Shown piece after piece: positions 23,160 to 33,500 of a stretch of 64,000 bases of DNA. Location: positions 8,982,501 to 9,046,500 of the forward strand of contig CM044316.1 of NCBI GenBank assembly GCA_024291935.2, in the 5' to 3' direction. Position 1 is the stretch's first letter; each line of letters opens with the position of its first letter. The notes below the pieces were generated by a model. It did not search any database, was not told the origin of the DNA, and worked only from the letters and a program-made list of their open reading frames with translations. The position numbers and the translations under genes are program-made. Source of the stretch: Okapia johnstoni. Taxonomy: Eukaryota > Chordata > Mammalia > Artiodactyla > Giraffidae.

Positions 23160-23420
23160 GCTTGTTCTGCCACTTCCCAACAGGCCTTGGGCGCCCACTT
23201 CGAGCTTGGGGCGCCCCCGCCGCCCGGCCCCTCCAGCCGCCGGGGCCAGCCTGGGCCGGGCCGCCCGCCAGGCTGCCGGGCGCCGCGCCCGCCAGCATCA
23301 CGCCGCTGTGAGTCACCGCGCGCGCCGGCCCCGCCCCCCGCGCCAACAAACAGCGCGTTGCCCGGCAACCGCCACAGGTTCCCCGCCGGGTCTGCGCTCG
23401 AGGACATGGGTTCGAGACTC
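23160..23420. promoter_or_regulatory. Small CpG island with RFX X-box
   Basis: GC- and CpG-rich segment containing TGAGTCA (23309-23315) and the perfect X-box GTTGCCCGGCAAC at 23357-23369. No transcript is evident. Confidence 0.5.
23357..23369. promoter_or_regulatory. RFX X-box, palindromic
   Basis: GTTGCC-C-GGCAAC matches the X-box consensus (two inverted half-sites, one-base spacer). Confidence 0.55.
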
Positions 23421-23847
23421 CAGCCGGGTGGGAGCTGTGAGAGGCTCCAGGACCCGGTGGCTTTACTCGGATTAGGGATTCAGATCAGGTCTACAGTCCT
23501 GGTTGACACAGAGATGAGGGCGAGGAGATGGTGGTTCACTGGCAGCGGGATTGGGGATGGGAGAGAACAGAGGGTCCTCAAGGCAGACCTGTCTCTGGTT
23601 CTCAGGAGGCCTATGCCAGAGCCAGGGGATGGCACTAGGGACTCTCTGTGGGGTGAGACGAACCCTGAGAAGTTAGGTTAGAGCTACTGTCAAGAGGTTG
23701 AAGCCATTTTCCTAGAGGGATCTGGGGAGCCGACCTGGGGGTGGAGGTCAGGAGGGCTGTGATCAGGGCTTCTGACTTTTCACCATCCCCCCCACCCTCA
23801 GAGTAGCTAACAGTGAGCACGTTGTATGTTCCAAGCTGTGTTCTACA

Positions 23848-24050
23848 CACGTGCTCAGTTGTTCAGTGGTGTCTGACTTTTCGTTATTCCATGGACTAGA
23901 GCCCTCCAGGCTCCTCTGTCCATGGAATCTTCCAAGCAAGAATACTAGAATAGGTTGCTATTTCTTCCTCCAGGGTATCTTCCTGACCCAGGGATCGAAC
24001 TGGTGTCTCTTGCATCTCCTGCATTGGCAGGTAGATTCTTTACCACTATG
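23848..24050 (-). mobile_element. Bov-tA SINE (antisense)
   Basis: Reverse Bov-tA (gctcagttgttcagtggtgt ... aggtagattctttaccacta), followed by an old MIR-like stretch. Confidence 0.85.
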
Positions 24051-24825
24051 GACATTACCTAATGTTCACAATAGCCTTCTGACATTCCACTGGTATTCCC
24101 ATTTGACACAGGGGGAAACTGAGTCAGAGAGGCACAATCCTTTGCCAGAGGAGGCCGGGCACCAAGCTTGAAACCAGGCAGGGTGACTTGGGCTCCTACG
24201 CTCCTCTCAGGGGGATGCATGCCTCCTCTTGGGGGCAGTCCTATCTGTGGGAGTTTCCAGCAAGGATGTGAGTCCACACCGGAGCTTAGATGGGCCAGGT
24301 GGGCTCCTTGGGGGCTGTTGATGCAAGGGTATGCCAGGTCCCCTTCCAGGCTTCCAGGCTACTTGAGGGCAGGAGAGAGTCCCCCAAAAGCCAGCATCAC
24401 TTAACTCTAGGCTCCCAGAACCCGTACTAGCCGCCATCCAGCTGCCCACAGGACCTCTAAGGGGGCTGCTCGAGGGGTTTCCTAGGGCCCCAGATCCCAT
24501 GGGGCGGGGAAAAGAGTATGTAACAACACTGAGGCCAGGTGGACAGGTACATTCCCCACCCCCAACCCCGGTTATCTTTGCATCCTTTAAGAAATGTTTA
24601 TTTTTTTTACTATATCATTCAAATGGTTGAGTGGGGAGACAGAAGTGTTTAGAGTGCCCGTAGAGTAGAGGAACTTTTCTTCCCAGTGGAGGTGGTAGAA
24701 GGGAAATGTGATTGGGTTTAATTGGCTCTCTCTGGAGAATGGACAGAGTAAGGCTGGAAGCAAGGAGACAAGGGAGACCAGACAGTTGGAGTGTTTTCAT
24801 GCCAGAGATGATGATGGCTCAGAAA

Positions 24826-25015
24826 TACAGTTGCCAGATTTAGCAAATAAAAATACAGGAGACCCAGTTAGATTTGATTTTCAGTTATAGAGCAAGTAAA
24901 ACAAAAACATTTTTTTTGATAGAAATATGGCCCTACTATTGCATGGGACATACTGATATGAAACGATTCAAAGAAAATCAGATTTAATTGGGTGTCCTGT
25001 ATTTTATCTGGCAAG
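24826..25015. mobile_element. Palindromic DNA-transposon remnant (MITE-like)
   Basis: The left end, ttgccagatttagcaaataa with acaggagacccagtta, is the inverted counterpart of the right end, attgggtgtcctgtatttta with tctggcaag. The middle (attgcatgggacatac) is also typical of the fold-back MER-type elements of mammals. The exact family is not named with certainty. Confidence 0.65.
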
Positions 25016-25128
25016 AGTACTTGAGGGTCTTAGGGGACTCTGGGCATGGGGAAATGATAATATAACAAAGATGGAGCAAATACCCTTCGAAGTAGGTACT
25101 ACTATCATCCCTGTTCTACAGACAGAGG

Positions 25129-25155
25129 TTTTTTTTTTTTTTTTTTTTTTTTTTT
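25129..25155. repeat. Poly(T) tract, 27 bp
   Basis: An uninterrupted run of about 27 T, next to the SINE remnant at 25157-25310. A likely polymorphic mononucleotide run. Confidence 0.9.
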
Positions 25156-25156
25156 C

Positions 25157-25310
25157 TCCCTGTATGGTTGGATGGCATCACTGACTCAGTGGACATGAGT
25201 TGGAGTAAACTCCCGGAGTTGGTGATGACCAGGGAGGCCTGGAATGCTGCAGTTCATGGTCACAAAGAGTCGGACACGACTGAGCAACTGGACTGAACTG
25301 AACTGAACAT
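25157..25310 (+). mobile_element. BOV-A2/ART2A-type SINE 3' part
   Basis: Reads catcactgactcagtggaca, then gagttggtgatgaccaggga, then gtcggacacgactgagcaac, the BovB-derived end of BOV-A2. The terminal (actga/actgaa)n is characteristic. Confidence 0.8.
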
Positions 25311-25489
25311 ATCTATACACTTAATAAGTGGGTGACTCCCAGTTGGAACCTAAGCATGTTGCTTACAGTTCTGCAGTGGAATAGAGGTGACCTGTAATGA
25401 GGTAGGGGATGGGACTTAGAGGCCAGGGTTTCCTCGTTTCTTGGTGGCCCAGGTGAGGGCCTTCTTAAGGCAATAGACTCTTCAGCCCT

Positions 25490-26200
25490 CTTTTGCAGCC
25501 TGGGATCTGTGCTACCTCCTTTGCGCCCCTCCTCCCAGGACACCGAGGCAGTGGGAGGGACGGGAGTCGGCCTCAGGGGGGCTCCTCTCCCCCGCTGCGG
25601 CTCGGCCTCGGCCTCCTCCAAGCCAGGAGGATCCGCCGTCTGCGCCCGCCGGCAGGGGGAGGGGGAGGGTTATTTTTACCTCCCTCCAGGCAGCCAGGGC
25701 GACAGGAAGTGAGCGCGCAGCCCGCCAGATGTGGGGAGACAGGCAGCTGGGAGCAGCCACAGCTGGACCGGCGGCCGGCTGGGGGCGCGGGGCGGCTGGG
25801 GGAGGCAGGGTGTGCAGAGGGCGGAGCCCAGGCCTCAGGTCCCTCCTTTGTTCCCCGCCGCCCCAGCCTCCCTTCGGAGGTCCCCCCTGCTCATTTCGGC
25901 GGTGGCCTCGCTGTCTCCCATCTGTGCGCCAGTGCTCCGGGTGCTCGTGGGCTCTCGGGACCCGGACGGGGAGGGGACCCTCCTCCTCGCCCTGGGGACC
26001 CCCCTGGTCCCAGCAGAATGAGCAGTGGGAGGGGGAGACAGCCCCTCCCCGGCCCCGCCTGCCACCGCCATTGTTTACCCGTCTGCTGCCTCCTAGGAAA
26101 CTTAACCCGCCCGCGGTAATTTTATTTGGGAACTTCGGGCAGTTGCCATAGCAACCCCCAGTGACGTCAGAGGGGCTGGGGCCCGAAATCCCCGGGAAAA
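25490..26200. promoter_or_regulatory. GC-rich element with X-box and CRE
   Basis: CpG-rich DNA ending in an X-box and a CRE (next entry). I found no coding frame or convincing exon. It could be an enhancer or an alternative promoter for the miR-23a host transcript 4 kb to the right. Confidence 0.45.
26142..26169. promoter_or_regulatory. X-box plus CRE module
   Basis: A perfect RFX X-box, GTTGCCATAGCAAC, at 26142-26155 is followed six bases later by a perfect palindromic CRE, TGACGTCA, at 26162-26169. Adjacent RFX and CREB sites recall the X1-X2 boxes of MHC class II promoters, although no CCAAT Y-box follows at the usual distance. Confidence 0.6.
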
Positions 26201-26729
26201 GGGGGGGGTGGGATGGGGAGAGACCCCCAGGAGGGCCCCTCCTTAACCCTGCGCCTGCCGGGCCCCAGTCAGAGGGGAGAAGGCGGCCTTCTGTGACACC
26301 TCTGGGGCACCCTCATTCTGGCCCGGTGCCAAGTGAGAGTGGCCCGCCAGACCCTGATGTCATCTGGTGCTGGGTAGGTGGTGAATCAGTTCCCGAGTGG
26401 GGGCTGGGCTAGGCCTGGGGGGTTATTCCTATGTGACTCACCCCTCCCCTGCCCCAGGAGCTGGCAGGTACACTGAAGGACCCTGCCCTGGGGATTTCAG
26501 GCCCCTGGCTGGGGGACCCCATAGGTCCCTGGGGCCTCTCTGGCCCTCTGATCTGTAGGTGGATAGACCAGAGCTTTCCTGCTGCTCCCAATGCCAATTT
26601 GGGGCGGTTGAATGAAAGGGTTAGTGGCAGTGAACTGGGGCCGCTGCATAATGTCCTCCGGATGTGGGGAGTGACTAGTGCCTTAGTGAGGGGGCAGGTG
26701 GTGGGATCCTAGCTCAGTCCATAACACAG

Positions 26730-26749
26730 CCTGTCACCAGGGTGACAGG
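26730..26749. promoter_or_regulatory. 20-bp palindrome with TGACAG half-sites
   Basis: CCTGTCACC-AG-GGTGACAGG is a perfect inverted repeat with a two-base spacer. The half-site TGACAG is the MEIS/TGIF motif. Confidence 0.45.
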
Positions 26750-27249
26750 AGGCAGGGGCCCTGACTGGCGAGGAGGAGCACAGCGCCAGCCGGGGGCTGG
26801 GCTGGGAGGAGCCACCCTAACCACAGTGACGTGGGACTTCCTCGGCAGGGCCTGTTTGATGTCTCTGTGTGCCGCGTTGCCATGGGGCCCGGCAGGCGGC
26901 CCTGCATATGAGCCAGGGTGACCTACAGGGCGACTGAGTCCGTCAGGGTCCCTTGACCCATCCTCCCCATCCCAGGTCTGAATGGCTACGTAAAGTGGTG
27001 TACCTATGTCCTTACGCTTGTCCAGCTTCTACTCTGCCTCAAGCCCTGGGCTGGGACATGGCACAGCTCATCTCAGAATTTCCTAACAACCCTAAAAATT
27101 ATCTTTTCAGGTCCATTCCATGAATAAAGAAACTGAAGCTCAGAGAGGTGTGATCACTTGGCCAAAGCTATTCAGCTAGGAATTGGGGAGCAAGAATTGG
27201 AAACTCAGTTCTGCCACTCTGCTCCCCTCCCCACTCTACCACACTGGTT

Positions 27250-27895
27250 CCTTGCTGTTTCTCAGATACGCCAGGAACTTCCTGCCTCAGGGCCTTTGTA
27301 CTGGCTGTTCCCTCTCTACCGAAACTCTCTTCCTCTAGTTGTCTGCATGCCTTCTCCCCACCTCTTATAATCTTTGTTCACATGTCACCTCCTCCTCCTC
27401 AGGATAGCCTTTCTTGATCTGGCCCCCAACCCCTCACTCCTCATCTCCCTGCATACTAAGTTGCTTCAGTTGTGTCGGACTCTTTGCGACCCTATGGACT
27501 GTAGTCCACCAGCCTCCTCTGTTCATGGGATTCTCCAGGCAAGAATACTGGAATGGGTTGCCATTTTCTCCTCCAGGGGATCTTTGCAACCCACGATCCA
27601 ACCTGCATCTCCTATATCTCCCGCATTGGCAGGCAGGTTCTTTACTACTAGTGTACCTGGGAAGCCCCCTCCCCTCATCTTCTTAGCCCCCTTCTAGTCT
27701 CCTCTAATATGTACCACCCAACATGTTATATATCTTTATACCTGTCTGTTTATTGCCTGTATTTCCCTCATTGATGTGGACTCCATGAGGGCAGGGTTTT
27801 TTTTCTGGCTTGTTCTCTGCTGTGTCCCCAGTGCCCAGAACAGCACCTGGCACCCAACAGGCACTCAATGAATGTTTAAAGAATGAACAAATGGG
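27250..27895 (+). mobile_element. L2 remnant, split by a Bov-tA
   Basis: L2 3' sequence (tcagggcctttgtactggct ... ctccatgagggcagggtttt ... cacctggcacccaacaggca, ctcaatgaatg). Positions 27452-27667 are a SINE insertion. Confidence 0.8.
27452..27667 (-). mobile_element. Bov-tA SINE (antisense) in L2
   Basis: Reverse Bov-tA from gcatactaagttgcttcagt to tacctgggaagccc, with L2 sequence on both sides. Confidence 0.92.
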
Positions 27896-29925
27896 TGTGT
27901 GTGTATGCCCTGTGCCACTTGACCGCTTGGCCTGGTCTCACCCTGGCCCTGTCCTCTCACCCGTCCCCGTCATTACAAAGAATCAGTTGGCTGGTTTGGA
28001 GAGCTCTGATCCCTCTTGGCTGCTGTCCCTGGGTGAATTGGCCAGCTTAGGACTAGGGTGGAGGGGGTTGGTGGGGGCAAATGTTCAGAATCCAGATGGA
28101 GGGCTGAGGACACCGGGAGGACCCTCTCAAGTTTGGGCTGAGGGATGCTGAGGTGCTGTGGTCCAAGCCACGTGCAGGGTAATGGCAGAAGGCGCAGTTG
28201 GCATAGTTATCCCTGGAGGCCAGCCTGGAGGAGGCATTTCCCCCACATGTATGCCTGATTGGACTAATAAGAACAGGAGGATGGTTCTCGATGGAGACCT
28301 TGTCCCAGGGTATAAAGGGAGTGTTCTGGAGAGGTGGCGTGGAGGAGGTGCCCTATTGTAATTCGGTCACTTTATACTTCTAGAATGGGTTGTGTGTGTG
28401 TGTGTGCACAAGCACGCACGTGCACAAATGTGTCCACAGTAAGACCCTGGACCCTGGGAACTCCATTCCCCTGTTTGTAGCTGCTCAGGAGGTCCTGTGG
28501 TGAGTGCCCCACCCCCTCAGGGCCCCGCCCTGAGCCGGGGAATTCTGTGCCACCCCAAATCTTCCCCTGGGGCCCCACAGGCGGCTCTGCCCCCTCCTGC
28601 CCCAACCTGCCAGATCCTGCAGCCTGGGCCAGCCTGCCCCTTGGGCCCCACAGAGAAGAAAGACCCGGGAGCCCCCAGGGCTGGGCCCCATGGGATAGTA
28701 GCTAGGTGTGGCTTCTGCCCCTCTCTCCCCAATCCCACCGAGATCCAATGTGGGGAATCTGTTGACCTGAACTGTGGAAATGAGGGAGCCTGGAAGAATT
28801 CTGGGGGTGTGAGGTGACCCAGAGGCACTCAACCAGCTCCTCCAGTCTTCTGCCTGGGCCTTGCCGCTGGGTACTCCCCTACCCCAGCTTTAGTCTTTAT
28901 TGCCCAGGAGGTGGGTTATGAAGAATCTGACCACTCCCCCAGCCCCAATTATATGACTTTGGAAATATTGGAGGTGGGTGTGAGGAAAACTGTCTCCCAA
29001 AGCAATGCCCACACAGGTCTGGGAAGGCTCCTCAGGCCACAGAACCTTGCTGCGGCATCATGGTGGTGGTGGTGGTCTGCAGGTCACTGGCTCCCATCCC
29101 ATCTTGGAGAGGGCAAAGTGGCATCCGGGCCTGCCCAAAGAGGCTGGCTTGGCGGCACAGGGCACCCCGCCCCTCCTTCCCCGAGTTTTGTTCCCGGCCC
29201 CCCACCTGGGCACAGGGCCAGGCCCCAAGGCAGGGCCCCGTCCTGGTGAACAATGCCTCCGTGTTCCTCCTCCCGGTTGAGGGGAGGTCCGCGGAGGATG
29301 AGGTGGGACAGACAGGCTCGCAGGGAAGAAGGGAGGGATGCAGGGAGGGGCTCTCTCCCAGGGATACTCCAGGAGCTGAGAGTTTCCCAGAGGCCCTGGG
29401 TAGATGGGGGGTGGGGATGCCAGGAAGCCTGGCGGGGAGGGGTGGGGGGAGGGAACCTAGACCGGGGACCACCTGGACTGGGGTCAGCAAGTCTTCACTG
29501 GCAGCAGGAGAGGGTTGGGTGGGATAAAAGGAGGGACTTCCTGCACTGTGTAAATGCATAGAGTGGAGATTCGTATTTGGCCGGACTCCAGAATTCCCCG
29601 GGCCCATGCCCCCCAGGGAAGGGAGGGGTGTATAGTGCAGTGTGGCACTGTGCCCCCGCCATCTACCTTCTCCTTGTCCACGGCCTCCTGGGTTTCTCTC
29701 CCTGCGCAGGGGGGCAGAACTTAGGCCAAGAGGGGTTTCGGGTGCGATATGGATTAGGAACCCCCCATCCCAGCAGGAAGGGCGTTCGCTGAAGAACTGG
29801 GGCTGGATCCCCGAGCCCAGGACCCAGAGGGGGAAGTTGAGCTAAGTCTCAGGCTCAGGAAGAGTTGGGACAAGGGAGGAAAAAGTTAGGGGTGAGTTGG
29901 GGACGGGACCGAGTTGGGGGACCGG
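27896..29925. other. Intergenic 5' flank of the miR-23a host promoter
   Basis: No exon I can support. It contains a short (TG)n run at 28388-28404 and a (TGG)n run at about 29060-29076. It is GC-rich without clear CpG density until 29930. Confidence 0.45.
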
Positions 29926-29929
29926 AGAG

Positions 29930-30520
29930 AGAAAGTGGGGGCGGACCGGCTCCGGGGGCACATGACGGCGGCGCCCGCCCCGCCCCGCGCCCGCGCCCGC
30001 CCCCTGCCCGGCCCGGGAGGGGAGGAGACGAGGAGGTTTTAAAAGCGATTCGGCCCCGCGGCGGGCCGGCCAGAGAGTGGGATGGAGCTCGGCCGGCGAG
30101 CGCCCCCGGCCCATCTCGGGCCCGCCGCCCGCCCGCCCGGCCGGGTCTCGGCCGGCCGGGCCGGGGCGGCGGCCGGAGCCCCGAGCGCCGGCTCCCCTCC
30201 CCCGCGGGTGAGTCGGGGAAGCAACGGGGAGGGAGACTGCGGCGCCGTGGTGGCGGCGACAACTTTTCCGCGCTGGACTCGTGGGCGGAGTGGGGGGTGC
30301 GCCTGGCTTGTCCCCCAGCCCTGGGCGAAGGGGAGGGCGCCGCCCCGCGCCCCGCCGCCGGTGGTCGAGGGGACGGCGGGGCCGGTCTGATGGTGGCGGC
30401 CGCGGAGTCCTGGGGCGCCCCCTGCGGAGCGGGAGAAGGGCGGCCCACCTCTACCCCGTCCCCAAGGGCCCCCCGCGGCCCCCCAGCCACTCCCCCGACC
30501 CAGGAGATTCGTGAGAGCGT
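29930..30520. promoter_or_regulatory. MIR23AHG: CpG island promoter of the miR-23a host
   Basis: Dense CpG with a TATA-like TTTTAAAAG at 30037-30045 and a predicted start near 30067. It is the nearest + strand promoter-like island upstream of the miR-23a cluster. The assignment to the host gene is inferred from orientation and the strong donor and acceptor pair. Confidence 0.6.
30067..30207 (+). ncRNA. MIR23AHG: Probable exon 1 of the miR-23a~27a~24-2 host RNA
   Basis: Starts about 25 bases after the TTTTAAAAG box and ends at a strong donor, G|GTGAGT, at 30208. The sequence is almost pure GC (ccggccgg-type) and has no recognisable protein. The start is approximate. Confidence 0.5.
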
Positions 30521-33500
30521 GCTGGGGAGGGCGGGTCCCAAAGCGAATCGGGGCAGGTCAAGGTGGGTCGGAGTTGGGCGCTGGGTGGGAGGGTATGCGC
30601 CCCCCTCGGGGTGGAGGGAATGGACATGGTGTCTCTGCCCCGCGAGTGGGAAGGTAGGTGCCTGTCTGGGCTGTGTGAGTTGGGGGGTCTCGGAGTTCTG
30701 TGGATGCGGGTGGAGGACAGTGCTTCAAGTTCTTGACATGTCAGCCAGTGTGGGGGTGGGGAGGCCCTCCAGAGGAGAGAAGTGGGGACCCAGCTGTCCA
30801 GCCTGGGTTTATAAAAGGACTAGAGGGACCCCTCTCCTCCCTTCTCGCTCCTTCCAGCCCAACTAAGAAGGCTCATTCATAGAAAGGGGGCCCACATCTG
30901 GGAGATTCCTGGAGGGTTGACTCCCCGGCCCTGTATAGCTTGGGGTTCCCATGCCCTTGGGGTGCAAGTGTGAAAGGGCTCAGACTGAACCCAGACCCCT
31001 TCATCCTAGCTCCAGACTGACCTCTGACCCCAGTGCTGGGCTCCACGGCTACCAAAGCCCCTCAGCCCTACACTGCCTGTCCAGTGTAAGCCAGCCAGGC
31101 CCAGACCCAGTGGCTTCTTGAATGTCTTGGAGGTGTGGTTGGCTCTGTGTCACCTATCCTTTCTGCCCCAGCCCCAACCAACTGCCTGCTCCTGATGGGT
31201 GGTCTTTGAGGGGGAAGCTGGGACCCTTGGCATAAGGGTGTCCTCTGGCAGCCCTGCCGATGCCAGCCCGAGCCGGAGGGCAGTCCCCAACAGGTGCCCG
31301 AGCTTAGAGGCGAGGTGATGGAGGGCACACCCTGTCCGCTCACCCACGCACCGTGCCTGGGCCAGCCCATGCGCATGTGTTCACATGCCGCCGTCCTGGG
31401 AAGGCACGGGCCCTAGAGCTCCGTGCCAGCTCTCTTCTAGCGCCCCAGGGGCACCCACTGCCCTCTGTCCTTGCAGGATGTCCTCTGGGAGCTCCCTTAA
31501 GACCCCAGTGGGCGAGCCTCGTCTGTGGGTCTGGAGGGGGCCCCTGAAATAGCTGCTGGCCTGGCTCTGGGCTGGCACGCGGAGCACATGCGTGACAGGG
31601 CGTGTCCAGGGGGGTCGGGCCTGTCTGTGCTGGCCCGGCCTCTGAGTCTCCGCAGACCCTTGCTCAGTGGAAAGAAACAACAGGGACGGATGCTCCAAGG
31701 GTCCTCCGCGGGACGCCCCCCACCAACCCCTACCTGTTGGAAGTGAAGGCCAGATGTTGTGTGCGGGCCTCAGCTGCGGGGCAGACCCCTGTCCCCCTGG
31801 AAGTCCAAGGGACACTGGCCCACAGGATACAGTGGGAGGACCTGCTCACCAAGGGCCTAGGTGATTCTTTGATATACTGTAAGATTTTTCAATGTTTGCC
31901 CTTTACCTTGGGAGGCTGGGTGGGGGAGTCAGTTCGAAGTGAAGGACACTGCCAGGAACCCTGGGCGGTCCGGAGAAAATTCCTTCCGGCCCCTGTCTAG
32001 GCTGGCTGGCCAGCCCTTTCCCACCCTGCGTGCACTTGAAGCCAGGATCAGGCCTTGGCTTTTCCTTAGACTTCTCGCATGACCTTGGGCCTAGTTCTGA
32101 ATCCTCTGGGCCTCAGCTTCTCCATCTGTATATGGGAAACACTGGGAAAGCGAGCAGAGAGATGCGTCCGCTTCCCCTCCCTGTCCAAGGCCCTCGCCTT
32201 CAGATCCCTTTGGGGGGCGGCCCTCTGACCACCTTCCCTCCTGCCATCGGGTGTCCTGGGCGATCATGGAGGTGTGTCTGGGGAAGACTGGTCCCCTGGG
32301 AAGGAAGTACTTGGAAGCCAGTGGGTGTGGGCGTGTGAGAATCCTTGGGCAGAGAAGGACGCCGCCATACTGGGCACGGCTGAGTCATGCTCTAGCGGCG
32401 CCTTGCCCCAGGGTGCTGGAGCTGGCGCCACCCTGGGTGTGGTCACCAAGCTGTGGCCCTGGGCAGAGCAGGCCTGGGTGGTCTGGGTTGGGGTCTTGGG
32501 TTAGGCCAGGGAACCGACTTGGGTGATGGTAAGCCCCTCAGCCTCCTCCTGTCCTTGGTCTGGTGTCAGCGTCCAGGACCGTGGTCACCCACACCTTGGG
32601 AATGGCTTGGGGAGCCCAGGAACCTAGAGCTTTGAGCCTGGGAATTGTCGGGGTGCCGTAGGAGGGACTGGAAGCCAGCAACTACCCTCGAGGCCAGTGG
32701 CCCCCAAAATGCAGGCCAGATGGCCGGGACAGGGACCTGTTGGGGGATAAGGCAGAGGTGAACGTGTTACTAGTATGTACCCCTCAGTGAAGGGCTCACC
32801 GTGTGGACGTTAGGGGTCCCCTGGAATTCTGTGATCAGTCTGAGGGTCATCAGAGTTGAAGGCAGGGGCTGGAGCGTGGCGTGGCTGGGCACCATAGAGG
32901 CTGAGATGTGACTTGCACGGTTCCCCTATTTATAACAAGTGATTCACTCCTCACTTACTCACCCCTTCCTGAGCCTGCCCCCCTCCCCTCAGCCCTGGGT
33001 GGGCAGTGGGGGCCCACCCACTTGCCAGTGGCCTGCCTTCCTTCAGCTGGGTGCCGACCTCCGAGGGCTGCTCCGTCAGTTGGGCTGGTGGTGATGGTGG
33101 CCTCGTTGGGATGGGGGTGACGGGTGCGGGGGCGAGGTGGCCCTGGTGGTCAGGCGGCACTTGGCTGGAAGGTCCAGGTTAGCGGCTGGCTCAGGGCCTG
33201 GCCCAGGGAGCCTCTGCGGAGAGTCTGGGCCCATTAGGCAAAGCGTTAGTGACAGGCTGGGAGGGCGGGGCCAGCGGCCCTTGGTATTTTCCGATCCCAG
33301 CTGCTCTGAGAGGGTGGAAAGTATTTGGGGACCAGGCTTGGGGGCGGCGGCGGTGGTGTTGGCGCCCCCGGCGGAAGCTGCCCCTGATTCATTCTTGGAG
33401 CGTGGGGTTTGGGGGGGTGGGTAGGCTTACGGAGTATGTCTCTCAAGTCCACGCCCTGTCTGCAGAGGGGACTTAAGATACCCATACATCCATCCATCCA

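Larger units (their letters stand above)
22064..23847. other. Intergenic, regulatory-looking
   Basis: No exon recognised. It contains AP-1 motifs (22304, 22569, 22594 and 23309), a GC-rich stretch (23160-23420) and an RFX X-box (23357). These are listed separately. Confidence 0.5.

Noticed and set aside
29865..30866. 333-codon open frame (+) and a 228-codon frame on the - strand at the miR-23a host promoter
   Set aside because: Same CpG-island effect: low-complexity composition, no conserved motif, and it crosses the predicted promoter and first exon.
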